This document shows positions 23,761 through 34,450 of a stretch of DNA of 64,000 bases, one piece after another. The stretch's first letter is position 1, and every line of letters starts with the position of its first letter. The stretch is taken from contig CM041292.1 in assembly GCA_023052935.1 (NCBI GenBank), positions 142,875,143 to 142,939,142 on the forward strand, in the 5' to 3' direction. Below the pieces are notes generated by a model that was not told where the DNA came from, did not search any database, and saw only the letters and a list, made by a program, of their open reading frames with translations. A program made the translations under genes and the position numbers. The DNA is from Piezodorus guildinii (taxonomy: Eukaryota; Arthropoda; Insecta; Hemiptera; Pentatomidae).

Positions 23761-25140
23761 AATTTTTTTATTTTTTTTTTTATTTTTTTTTTTTATTCGT
23801 ATATATTACAATTTGTCATAATAGACAATAATAATAGTGCTACAGGATCTCATTCATACAATATTTACAATATAAATAAAAGGAAAGTCAAATTACATAA
23901 AATAAAATCAAAATAAATAAACGTATACAATAACAAATAAATGAAGTTAACAAATAAATAAACAAAACATGTCACATTCATACCTATGTACAATATTTAC
24001 AATCAGCTCGGGAACCACAGACGGGGCTTGTCCCCCCACTTGTGGAAGGACAAGCAGAGTCTAAAGGGTCCCAGCGCCTCCCTCTCAGCCGCATCACTGG
24101 TGAGAGCCAGCGGAAGCTAAGTGAGGGCGCCATAGCCACAATCACACCGCACATGAGAGGAGAATCTGACCAGTGTCAGAACTCCAGAATAGATGTTTAC
24201 AATATGTCTCGGGGCCACTGCCGTTTCAACCTTCTAGGAGGGTTGTATGGATGAGTGGAGCTGGATAGGGATTGTGCTAGAGGATTTGGATGATGAATGA
24301 GATTCTGGTGGAATTTGGAAAATTTAGATGGAATCAGGTCTGAAATAAATGGAACATTAAGGTCGTGGTGTAAGGTATAGTTGGAGACATAATAAGGAGC
24401 ATTTACTATTGTTCGGAGGACTTTGGATTGAAAGGATTGAATGCGTTTGATGTTAGAACGTTTGGCTGTCCCCCATAGTTCAAGTCCGTAGGTCCACATT
24501 GGTTTCAGTATTGTCTTGTAAAGTAATAATTTGTTGTCAACTGTAAGCTTAGATTTTCTGTTTAGTAGTCTGTATAACTGTCCGAATCGTCTGTTGAGTT
24601 CTTTTCGTTTAAGTCTTGTATGTGGGTTCCAGGTCAATCTTTTGTCTAGTAGTAAGCCAAGATACCGGACTGTGTCTGAGGAAGGAAGCGGTATGGAATT
24701 GAAATGAACCATTGGACAGGATTTGCGTCGAAGGGTGAAGGTGACGTGGGTGCATTTGCTTTCATTAACCTTAATACGCCAAGCATTACACCAGTCCTCG
24801 ATAAGACAAAGGTGTCTTTGCAGGATTAAGGATGCTATTTCAGGATCGGAATTGGATGATAGGATGGCGGTGTCATCTGCAAATGTTGCCAGAAAGGTGT
24901 CAGGATGAATAGGAATATCAGCAGTGTAAAGGATGTAGAGGAAGGGTCCCAAGACGCTGCCTTGAGGAACACCGGCCTCAATGGGATAAAAGTTAGAAAA
25001 TTCTACACCACAGCGAACTCGGAAGGAGCGGTTTGAGAGATAGGATCGTAGAATGAGGTATAGAGACTGGGGTAAATGCGTTTTAAGCTTGAAGAGTAAT
25101 CCGGTGTGCCATACCCGGTCAAAAGCTTGCGCCTTCTCGA
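23761..25140 (-). mobile_element. Jockey-like LINE 3' end (family J1), least decayed copy
   Basis: On the minus strand an open frame runs from about 25140 to the stop at 24197, some 314 codons without a stop. It covers the palm and thumb of a non-LTR reverse transcriptase: AFDRVWHTGLLFKLK, AGVPQGSVLGPFLYILY, FADDTAILSS (catalytic YADD-type box as FADD), VRYLGLLLDKRLTWN, YGLELWG and NPPRRLKRQWPRDIL. The 5' part (endonuclease and fingers) is missing, so this is a truncated insertion. The 3' untranslated region includes a GC-rich segment at 24003-24190, absent from the copy at 8694. A T-rich tract at 23765-23797 corresponds to the poly(A) tail. Confidence 0.9.
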
Positions 25141-25599
25141 ATTAAAATCTAGAATTTTTTTCACTATATTATTAACATTATTTTAATGTTACGGAATAAA
25201 ATGTTTTTGTATGATTTGAAACGAAATTAAATGTGTTTTTAGTACCTTTACAAAATAGTTGCATTTCTAAATTTTTTAAAGGACTTCATTAGATAAAAGG
25301 AAGTAGAAGATTCATATGAAACTAAATGGTGAGAATACAAATATGTCAAAAAAAAAAAATCAATTTCGTAAAAAATTTCCTTTAGTACCTTTTGGAAATC
25401 AATGTCTCAATTGTTTAACTACTAGTTCAGAAATTAGAAAATATTAGTAGCCTAGCTCCTCCAACTATATTTCTCCAAAAAAAGGAAAAACCTAGAGTCA
25501 GATAGTTTTCATCATAGAGACCATTTAGATAGAATGACAAAAGGTTCCTTAAAATAAATAAATAAAATTGGGCTTTATGTTTTTTGTTTTTTTATTTAT
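25141..25599. other. AT-rich spacer
   Basis: No gene, repeat or RNA feature was recognised. Confidence 0.4.
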
Positions 25600-25852
25600 T
25601 TAACGTCACTTTTATGCTACTATGGCTAATTGGACGATGCTACATTGGGAGTCCTAAATTTTGCCTATCCAGGTTTTATTAGGATAGGGGTCTTTAACGA
25701 GTACCTGACATCGCACAGGCTCAGCCTCCGAAGGACGGCATAACTAAGGATTTTTTACTCCCACTAAAAAATCCTAGGACCACCTGCGGGTTTAAACTAG
25801 TGACCTTTGGCATAGGAGGCTGTTATGCTAACTACCCAGCTACAAGTGATCC
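25600..25852 (-). mobile_element. tRNA-related SINE, family S2, copy a
   Basis: On the minus strand it begins GGATCACTTGTAGCTGGGTA and continues GTTAGCATAACAGCCTCCTATGCC (tRNA-like 5' half with an A-box-like segment), then CACTAGTTTAAACCCG (decayed B box), an AAAAAATCC hairpin segment and the tail CCTGGATAGGCAAAATTTAGG. It matches 30402-30655 over its whole length, and its tail is shared with the palindrome arms at 53885 and 54945. Confidence 0.75.
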
Positions 25853-26330
25853 AAATTGAGCTTTAATTATTCTGGGGAAAAAAGTTACTAGTCTAAAACT
25901 AATCCATATTTATTCAATTTATAGTCACCTCTAAGTAGATTACTTTGTAAAGTGAAGTAAACAATCCATTTTTGACAGCTCTGAAGGATATGCTATTGGG
26001 ACATAAGTTTGATATGAAAGGCCGTTTCTTTCTTGTAGCCACCGGTTTACCTTGATCAATAACGACCTCCATGCAGCCAACAGGATCTCATTGTTTTCTT
26101 ACCGTTATTTTTAATAACAGAACCGAAATTAGAGTAGTCCCAGTTTCCGGTTATCTTAAAAAACATTTTTTTACATCAGATGCGAGTGGGCAAATGAGAA
26201 GTTTTTTTAAAAATATTTTTTATTGAGATTAGCAATTGTATATTGCAATACAACAAGTAAATATTCTGATTAATGATAAAAGTACACGAAAAAACATGAA
26301 GAGAAACTGCCCATTGGCAGCACTCTTTAC
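25853..26330. other. Spacer, nothing recognised
   Basis: No coding frame or known repeat. Confidence 0.4.
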
Positions 26331-27512
26331 TAGTAAATATAAACAAGAAGTTCTCGAGGCCATCTTATTTTCAGACGCCTCGGTGGATTATCAGGAATTA
26401 AAGAGGAAGCAAGGATTGAAACTAGTGGATCAGAGTAGGAGTGGAGTTTTGTCATGGAAGGAATGATACGTGTTCGGGCCAAATCAGCAACATATGGAAC
26501 ATTAAGGTCTTTATGGATGAGATTATTCGTGATAAAGGAAAGTTAAGGTTTTTTGGAAGGATTTTGGTTCGTAAGGATTGGACAGAGGTAAGATGGTTTA
26601 TGGTTTGATGGTTTAGTAGAGCCCTAAAGCTTAACTCCGTAAGTTCAGATAGGCATTATTATTGTCATGTAGATGAGCCTTTGTTTTTTACATATATAAG
26701 TCAAAGTATATAAAACTCCTTACTAGTAGTATTAAATTATAATTACACTGTTATTACTATATTGTGAATATAATGATTGCAAGAAGATTTTTAAAAAACC
26801 TGTGTGACCACAACACACGACATTCACCTACTTTTATTGTTAAAATCAATTTAAGGAATTTTAAATACATTAAGAGATAAACATAATTTGTTAAAGATTT
26901 AATTTAATTGAATTTTAATAGAAACATTTGTTTTTATTAAATAATGTATTATATTTTTATCAACAAAAGCCAGTTAGTTTCATCGGTTTTTCATCATACT
27001 CCATCAACTTTTACAATTCCGTGTTTTACATATTTAATCTTTAGCTATCCAACGGTATATTATACATCTGTATTACTATTCTTGTGTTCAAAAACACAAA
27101 ATTTGAATAAAAAAAATATTTTCCCCTTTAGTTGTTTATCAAATTTGCTTAACTTAGCAAATTTAGCTCTTATTTATCGATACTAACAAGATGAGGTGCT
27201 TTTTTGTTTTTTTATTCAACAAAATTGCACTTTTGAAGAATTTTTTTTTTTGTACTAGAGGAAGAATTTTTAAAGTATCGTCATTGGTTGTATGGAAGGT
27301 TAGAGCGTCTGTCTCCTAAGTGGTAAAGTAACCGAAAACGCTCAGTTTCTTCTCGTTGCAGTTTAGTGTGCGGATGCCATGTTAGCCGTTTGTCAAGTGG
27401 GAGTCCTAGGTAGCGGATTTGTTCAACTGGGACAAGCAGAATATTATTAAAGGAGACTGTAGGACAGGATGTCATAGGTTTACGACGAAAAATGAGAAGC
27501 AAACCAAGCAGG
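26331..27512 (-). mobile_element. Jockey-like LINE fragment (family J2), split by an insertion
   Basis: Minus strand 27512-27284 encodes FRRKPMTSCPTVSFNN, VEQIRYLGLPLDKRLTWHP and RRSNLPYNQ of a reverse transcriptase. The protein continues without missing residues at 26697 (KRLIYMT-like) and runs on, decayed, to about 26331 with sequence homologous to 16240-16560. The intervening 26698-27283 (about 586 bp) is therefore inserted DNA. No active domain remains. Confidence 0.7.
26819..27100 (-). mobile_element. Family A element, 3' part (copy inside the split LINE)
   Basis: Starts ACATTCACCTAC and includes TTGTTAAAATCAATTTAA, as in 3781-3815. On the minus strand it carries ATACCGTTGGATAGCTAAAG (27070-27045) and ACACGGAATTG, matching 2676-2720. 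The A block with the other end is missing. Confidence 0.6.
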
Positions 27513-27985
27513 AGGGAAACTTTGTAAAGAGACCTAGGAGGGATTAAGTGACAGAACTCTAAACGTCGTTTCCGCTTCGTGTTTGAAATAACAATTGCGA
27601 ATTACCCGAGTTGGCAGTTAGTAAAATGTCCCTCCTTGCGACGGATGAGTACATAACTGCTCCGTTTACCGCCTCAAAGGAGCTAGCCACTCTTATTGCT
27701 TCCTCCACTCTTTTCTTTTTAGTCCTCGCTCATTTTGAATACTTATCCATTTATAGGAGTCAAGAACTTCGTTTGTAGTCAAGTTCCTTCGTCATTATTG
27801 AAGCAATTTAGATATTTTACCCTGTTTATTTCCAGGCTAAAACCCTTTAGTTTGTTTCGTATCTTTTTTATTACCTATCTGACAATAATCATTGTACTGT
27901 GAGATGATAGTCAATACTATTAGTTTTTTACTTGTGTTTAAGTAAGTTGAAATAACTGTACTTTTATTTTTATTTTTTGTGCATT
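27513..27985. other. Spacer, nothing recognised
   Basis: 27520-27780 is slightly GC-richer with no frame that I can identify. Confidence 0.35.
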
Positions 27986-29036
27986 TTCTTTTATTTTAAT
28001 CAAAAGCGTCTTAGGCAGAATCGCTCGAATATTGATCAAATATTTTCCTTGCGTCAAATATTAGAGAAACAGTTGGAATACAACAGTGTAGTCCATAAAC
28101 TTTATATCGATTTTAAAAAGGCTTATGATTCTATAGACCGTCAGAAGCTGTATAACATCATGATTGAACAGGGAATACCTAAAAAATTAGTAAACATAGT
28201 AGAGATGTGTTTGTCGGAAACATTCCATAAAGTTAAAATCGGTCATATTTACTAAGGGAGATTTGAGGTGCGATCAGGCCTGAAACAGAGTGATTCCCAT
28301 TCACCTGTTTTATTTAATAAAGCTGTAGAATATGTCATAGAAAAGGTGACGTGTACTTGGAAAAGTTTAAATATGGGTGATAAAATTCCGGTCTTGGGAT
28401 ACGCCGATGATTTAGTTCTGCTAGGTGATGAAATGGATACTATACAACTAAATACAAGTGCGTTAATAAAAACCGGTAAAGAAATAGGACTCGAAATAAA
28501 TACCGATAAGGCGAAATGTATAATTAGTAAATTCTAACCTTTAGTCTTCTGTCTAAAAACCTAAAGGTTAGAATTTATAAAACTATTTTTCTTCCCACGA
28601 TCCTTTACGGATGTGAAACGTGGCCGCTTACTTTGAAGGATGAACAGCGGCTTAAGGTTTTCCAAAATAAGGTAATGCGTAAAATATTTGGTCCGAAGAG
28701 AAATGAGGCCACTGGGGAATTTAGAAGGTTGCAAACGCGGAATTGCGGAGTTTATACCCTGTTAATATAATTGAGTTGATAGCATCGCGGAGACTCAGAT
28801 GGGCGAGTAAAGTTGCAGGGCTTGGTGAGGAACGGATTCCGAGAAAATTGGTATACGCTGAACCGACTGGTTGGCGCCCGAAAGGTAGACCGAAGCGTCG
28901 ATGGGAGGATTGCGTTAAGGGTGATCTTGGGGGCATGGGCTTCAACGATGATCATTGGACGAACCTGTGTTAGCGGAATTTGGTGGTATTGGCATCGAAC
29001 CTTTGGGTTCGGTAAGCCTATTATTATTAATCAAAA
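27986..29036 (+). mobile_element. RTE-like LINE reverse-transcriptase fragment, copy 1
   Basis: Plus strand. 27986-28254 gives DQIFSLRQILEKQLEYN and KLYIDFKKAYDSIDRQKLYN (palm, first catalytic aspartate). After one stop at 28254, 28268-28537 gives VRSGLKQSD and VLGYADDLVLLGDE (catalytic YADD). After a deletion, 28556 onward gives KVRIYKTIF, ILYGCETWPL, QRLKVFQNKVMRKIFGPKR and, beyond a 1-bp deletion near 28733, the basic tail RPKGRPKRRWEDCV ending near 29000. The clade is uncertain; the YGCETW and tail motifs suggest RTE or a relative. It is truncated and non-functional. Confidence 0.8.
28534..28575. repeat. 14-bp inverted repeat at a deletion junction
   Basis: ATTCTAACCTTTAG is followed, 16 bases later, by its exact complement CTAAAGGTTAGAAT. 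It lies exactly where the RT protein jumps from TDKAKCIISK to the KVRIYKT segment. Confidence 0.8.
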
Positions 29037-29707
29037 GAGTTAATTATTGATTAATTATATTATCACCAAATGTATTCATTTCTGATTATTTTTTATTTAT
29101 GTTAAATCTATTTTTTTTTTTTTTTTTGCTATTTTCTTGTTTTTTTGTATCTTGGCCAGAGCTAAATATTTTATTATGTTTAATTTCTTTGTCCCAGAAT
29201 AAAGTTTTTTTTTTAATGTCATTCAGTATAACCTAAGTGCTAGTGCTATTTAATCGATAAATTGTTATTGTAAACTTCAAAACACTTTTATATTAATCTA
29301 AGTAGTTTGCCATAATTAGCAGAATACATACATTAATCTCCTAGTTGCCACTAAAACTGCATTGTGTCAATACTACATAGTTATTCAATATTCCTAACTA
29401 ACTAAGATCTATAATTTAAGTAAAGATACTTAACTATATCATCAGAAAATCACGTTTAAAATAGTTTTCTCATAATTATTAAAAATAACTTCCTACTAAA
29501 TAAATGTCGTTTTTCATTTATCAGTATATTTATCATTAAAACATTTTTTATCGCACGTAGTTTTTTTTTTTTTTTTTATTGGTTCAATAATCAAATAATA
29601 CTTTGATTTCAAAAATGCACTAACTATAATTCATATCCATTATAGGGAATTTTACAGGAAGCTAAAAAATCTGATAAATTTATTATTAAACCAATGTTTT
29701 TGATTAT
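29037..29707. other. AT-rich spacer
   Basis: Simple T-rich sequence, no gene. Confidence 0.5.
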
Positions 29708-30743
29708 ACTTTCACTTACCTACGTATGAAATATACAGTAAGGGAAAGTATTGCGATCATGAAAGTTTATTAATTTTATTTGTCAAAGGAAATAGGGTCC
29801 TCCGAGTCCAAATAACCAACTCCCGCCAAAAGGTCTGTGTGTGTGGTAAGTCTAGCGCAAAAACGAAAATTCGTATGAGACTGAAACTTCATATTTGAGA
29901 CAACTATACCCCCGAAATGTTACAGCCACATTTTCTTCAAAATCGGCTGTCTGAAAGTGCAACATTATACCATGAATCTTGCACCTTTTTAAGATTTTCT
30001 CAAAAATGGCTCTGACGATTTTGATTAAACTCGCTAATGGACTTTAATACAATGTAAGTTTCATTCTGATTGAAATAGTCTGGCAGGGCTTAAATGCCGA
30101 TAGTTTAAATTTTCTTCCTTTGAAGTTCGTTTGATTTTGTTTACTTAATTAAATTGATGAATAGCGGTTAAATATACAGTTTGAACGAATTTGCTACCTC
30201 ACTAGAAAATAAAAGAGGAACCATTGTTTTTTCTTTCGAATTTTTTTTTTTTTTTTTAAGACAAGAATAGTAATATAGATGTATAATATGCCGTATATAT
30301 ATAATATGTATAGCTAAAGATTTTAGAAAAAATATTATGTTATACAAAAAGTTGTAAAATGTAATGTATAGTAAAGAATAAGCTATACTCTTATCACTGA
30401 TGGGATCACTTGTAGATGGGTGGTTAGTATAACAGCCTCCTATGCCAAAGGTCACGGGTTCAACGGCAGGTGGTCCTAGGATTTTTTAATGGGAGTAAAA
30501 AATCCTTAGTTATGCCGTCCTTTTCGGACGTCAAAAGGTGGTCCCGAGCCTGTGCGATGTTAGGTACTCGTTAAAGATCCCTATCATAATAAAACCTGGA
30601 TAGGCAAAATTTAGGACTCCCACTGTAGCATCGTCCGATTAGCCATAGTAGCATAATCATATGTTTCCAAAAAAATAAAATACATTTTTTATTAAATTAA
30701 CTTAATCTTGTTAAAATGTTTAACAGCCGAGGTAAGTGGAAGT
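29708..30743 (+). mobile_element. Family A non-autonomous DNA element, copy 3, with nested SINE
   Basis: Left end ACTTTCACTTACC at 29708 and right end GGTAAGTGGAAGT ending at 30743 form a near-perfect 13-bp inverted repeat. The conserved A block is 29708-30115 and the second block (GTAATATAGATGTATAATAT) is near 30270. The S2 SINE occupies 30402-30655. No transposase is present. No target duplication is obvious. Confidence 0.7.
30402..30655 (+). mobile_element. tRNA-related SINE, family S2, copy b
   Basis: Plus strand, beginning GGGATCACTTGTAGATGGGT, then GGTTAGTATAACAGCCTCC, a better kept B-box-like GGTCACGGGTTCAACGG, CCTTAGTTATGCCGTCC, and the tail ACCTGGATAGGCAAAATTTA to GCCATAGTAGCATAA. 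It matches 25852-25600 on the opposite strand. Confidence 0.8.
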
Positions 30744-31632
30744 CATGTGTTGCGCGCACCATATCTTTGCTTTTGCATTAAAATCCAGGATTGTTTATTA
30801 CATTAATAATATTTATTTATTATTATATCTCTTGGGCCTACTGAGGACCACGGGGCTCGTATCCATTCTTCGGAAAGGTCTGCTTTCTCTTCGTCCAGTA
30901 TTTCTTCATTTTTTGACTGTGAGCCAGCATTCTCTCCTCTATCCAGTAACATAGTTTTAACGTTATGGAAGAAAATGCTTTAACATGATATAGAAAAAAA
31001 TGTAATGTTTATTTAGTATTTTTGAAAATAATTCTTTATTAATTACGTATTTAAGGGCTCAAGTTTTCTTTATATGAAACAAAAGAAGAATAGAAAAGAA
31101 CACTAAACCATTAAAAGACAAATATGTAAAATTCGAAAAACAAAAAAAAAAAAAAAAAAAAAAAAGGTTTCCTATTGCACTACCTTAGAAATCAACTTGT
31201 GTATTGACGTGGAGGGCATATTAGTTTATTTTCAGTATTATTTGAAGCATTTTAAAAGAATGGTCTAATAATTGTTGTCTCTCGATCCGATTTGTACTTC
31301 TGTTTGGTGAAGGAAGAACTCATATTACTATAATAATTGTGAGTAGATTAAATGTTTGTTATTGATAATCTTTGATTGATATTAAACATGAATTCTGTGA
31401 TTTTTTGTTATTATTGTTTATGTCTATAGTTCTAATCCTGGCGATTGGTTTGTATTTGCACTGTATAACAGGTGTCGAAACTACAAAATCCAACTACATT
31501 GAAAACAAGTGAATTAACCATTTCGTGTTAGAAGGATTTCCGGTTGAGGATTGCATCAGCGGAGCACAATAAACCTTTTTTTGTACATTTCCAGCACTAT
31601 GGTGTAGAAGTAAACTGATGACTTTTAGAAGT
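30744..31632. other. Spacer with poly(A) run
   Basis: Contains a poly(A) tract at 31141-31165. The adjacent GGTTTCCTATTGCAC may be a remnant of a mariner 5' end like 31658-31700, but the match is weak. No gene. Confidence 0.4.
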
Positions 31633-31634
31633 TA

Positions 31635-31663
31635 TCGGGCTGATGCGAAATTAATGCAGGTTT
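31635..31663 (+). repeat. Mariner M1 left TIR
   Basis: Starts TCGGGCTGATGCG. The transposase would bind this end for cut-and-paste excision. Confidence 0.9.
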
Positions 31664-31823
31664 CCTCTATTGCAATATCTTAATTCCAATTGTGTAAACA
31701 AAGCTAATCCTAACATTGATCATTATTATACCAAAACAAACCTTATCTAATACCCTCTCTTTCACCATGAATTTGTTTAGTAAAATCGTTTTTTTCAGTG
31801 TGTTCAAAGGTCTTGAATCAAAA

Positions 31824-32846
31824 ATGTCAAAGTGCGATTTTCGTCAAATTTATTTTTACGAATTTAAATTAGGGCGCAGCGCTGCGCAAACGGCTCGTGT
31901 TATATTAATGAAGTGTGGGGTCAGGGGGCTATTAATGAGTGCACGGTGCAGCGTTGGTTCCAGAAGTTTCGCAGAGGAGATTTCGACCTCGAAGACAAGG
32001 AAGGTCGGGGCCGTCATCTTGCTCTGGACAACGACCAGCTGAGGTCAAAAGTGGAAGAAGACCCAACCAAAACCACACGAGAAATGACGGCGGAACTCGG
32101 TGTGAACCAATCCACAGTTGTACGCCACTTGGAAGCAATTGGTAAGGTAAAAAAGTTGGCCAAGTGGGTGCCACACCAATTAAACGACCAACAAAAAAAT
32201 TGCCGCTTTGAAATCTGCTCCATGCTTGTGACACGCAATAAAAATGATCCATTTCTCGATCGCATTATGACGTGCGATGAAAAATGGATCTTATACGACA
32301 ACAGAAGGCGTTCTAGCCAATGGCTGGGCAAAGATGAACAACCAAAACCTTTCCCGAAGCCCAACCTGCACCCAAAAAAGGTTATGGTCACAGTTTGGTG
32401 GTATAATGCTGGTGTTATTCACTACAGCTTTCTCAATCGAGGTGAGACTATAACTGCTGACAAGTACTGTCAAGAAATTGACAGCATGAATCAAAAATTG
32501 CAACGTCTTTGCCCAGCATTGATGAATCGGAAGGGGCCGATCCTGCTCCACGATAACGCCAGACCACACGTTGCACAACCAACGCTTCGACGACTGCACG
32601 AGTTGGGCTACGAAGTTCTCCAACATCCGCCTTATTCACCTGACCTCTCTCCTACAGACTTCCACTTTTTCAGGCATCTGGACAACTTTTTGAGGGAGAA
32701 AAATTTTCAAAACCAGGACGACATTGAAAATTCTTTTCGTGATTTCATTGAGTCCAGGGATTCGGATTTTTTTTTCTGGTGGAATAAGAAAGCTTGTTGA
32801 ACGTTGGCAAAAGTGCATTGATTCAGATGGAAATTATTTTGATTAA
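31824..32846 (+). pseudogene. Mariner transposase, nearly intact, two frameshifts
   Basis: ATG at 31824 gives MSKCDFRQIYFYEFKLGRSA, the usual mariner N-terminus. A 1-bp deletion near 31896-31901 shifts the frame, and the rest continues as VWGQGAINECTVQRWFQKF, the helix-turn-helix (QSTVVRHLEAIGKVKKLAKW), WVPHQL, TCDEKWILYDN (first Asp), LLHDNARPH (second Asp) and YSPDLSPTDFHFF (third Asp). There are 34 residues between the last two catalytic aspartates, the DD34D signature. An extra T in the run near 32768-32776 shifts the last 25 codons, whose true frame ends at TAA 32844. From ATG to stop is 341 codons' worth of bases, the normal length. Because both lesions are single-base, recent decay or assembly error is possible. 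Confidence 0.92.
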
Positions 32847-32894
32847 ATGTATATGGTTAAAGTAAAGATATGGCGTATTTACAATACCTACTAA

Positions 32895-32923
32895 AAACCT
32901 GCATTAATTTTGCATCAACCCAA
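32895..32923 (-). repeat. Mariner M1 right TIR
   Basis: Reverse complement of the left end with three differences; followed by TA. Confidence 0.9.
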
Positions 32924-32925
32924 TA

Positions 32926-34189
32926 ATAGGTTTGAACAGCTTTGAACTCTGGCATGTCACAAAAGAATTATTTTACTTATTCGAATCTCAAAAAGATCTT
33001 ATGACCTGGTTAAATCGATGCTTAAGAAAGCGAAGGCTCCGAGAAACTGAGCCTCTCACGAAGATTCTCTCACTTTTCCACAAATTCTCATGGCTTAAGG
33101 AAAGTCACGGTCTAAAAAAAATGACTTCGCATTCGAGATCAGTCTTTAAATTTTCCTTTTTCTCAGTTCCAAACGATTTATTAATTTTAAAATGCGTCGG
33201 ATATTCCACTGCCATCTTGAAATAATTGATGAATTAAGAAACTAAACTTTTTTTTTCATAATTACTGGTGTTTACTTTTCCACTTAGGATTGAGAGTTGA
33301 ACAAGTAATTATTTATAAGTCATCACTGTGCTATATACAAATCGATAATGTAATTCCGAAAGTGATACGTACAATGTCTATTAAACTTACTCGAATGAGA
33401 GAAGTTTAAGAAAACTTAATCATATAAAATTGATAAATCAAAACGCCCTCCTTTCTACACAGAAATTTTTAATTTTTATTAAATATGCAAAACATATATT
33501 TCAATAAAAAAATTACCGGAGGAAGGTTTAAAATAAATTGATTATGGTAAAATTTGCCATATATTTTCATTTAATTACGTTTAGCCTAAGTAGTGCAAAT
33601 GATTTCAAACTGTTTGTCTAAAAATTAGATTTCGAAATCCTTTAAAAGGTTTTTTTGAATGAGAGTTTTAGGCCTCAAAAAGCAATAGACATAATATTTT
33701 ATTAAAAATTGTAATCATTTCATTTTGATTTATAACCTTATTTATATCTCATCCAACGTATAATTTCTGAAACATTGTGTGTCGTAATATTTTCGCATCT
33801 TCATTGTTTGAATGAAGTTCCTTATAACTATTTATTTTGTATTTTATTGGAATAGGAAAAAAAATGGAGTTTCATATCGATCGGAAGTTTCCACTTAATC
33901 TTTTGTTATGAAATTTTAACTTGTCTCCTATTTATATTTACATGGGTAAATTCAAAAATAAAAATCTGTTAATCAAAAATGTTGTCTATCTATCTGCTAT
34001 TCATTTATTAACTACGGTTTTTGGAAAGTTATGTTAATAACAATTAATACCAATAAAACACATTTTCCGGTTTATATTTCAGTCCAAGAATGTCTAAACC
34101 AGATTAACTGAATCAGACAGGAACATAATTTTGTATTAATTTTTATTATAATTGTAATCTGTTTGAGTAAATAAATTTATTTTTAGGTT
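32926..34189. other. AT-rich spacer, nothing recognised
   Basis: The plus ORF at 32932-33225 (97 codons) has unremarkable composition and no known motif. I do not call it a gene. Confidence 0.4.
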
Positions 34190-34450
34190 CTTTTTTAAAA
34201 AACAATCCATTTTACACTTAACATTCCTTTTATTTTTTACTCTCTCCTACGTTTCGGCCTCTTGCCATTTTCCAGGATCAAAAAATATAAACCAAAAAAT
34301 ACATACCCTAGGCTGAAAGCTGGCTTGTCGGCTTGTTATTATGATTAAAGGATCCTTGAAAATGGCGAGAGGCCGAAACGTGAGAGAGAGAGAAAAATTA
34401 AAAGGATTGTTGAGTGTAAAAAGGATCGTTTTTTATTAAAAACAACCTGA
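34190..34450. mobile_element. Foldback (MITE-like) repeat
   Basis: Two arms of roughly 85-90 bp, 34193-34277 and 34347-34445, are inverted copies. They share TTTTACACT, CGTTTCGGCCTCT and CCATTTTC on one strand. The spacer is about 70 bp. Each arm carries GGCCGAAACGT. No coding capacity. Confidence 0.75.

Larger units (their letters stand above)
31635..32923 (+). mobile_element. Mariner transposon, full length, copy M1
   Basis: A 1289-bp element flanked by TA on both sides (31633-31634 and 32924-32925). The 29-bp inverted ends differ at three positions; the shared inner part reads AAATTAATGCAGGTTT. Size, TA target and gene are all typical of Tc1/mariner. It encodes the transposase pseudogene below. 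Confidence 0.95.

Noticed and set aside
31160..31205. Second mariner 5' end
   Set aside because: GGTTTCCTATTGCAC resembles 31658-31675, but the rest diverges and no TIR is present.
31932..32639. Several minus-strand ORFs over mariner M1
   Set aside because: They are antisense shadows of the transposase gene.
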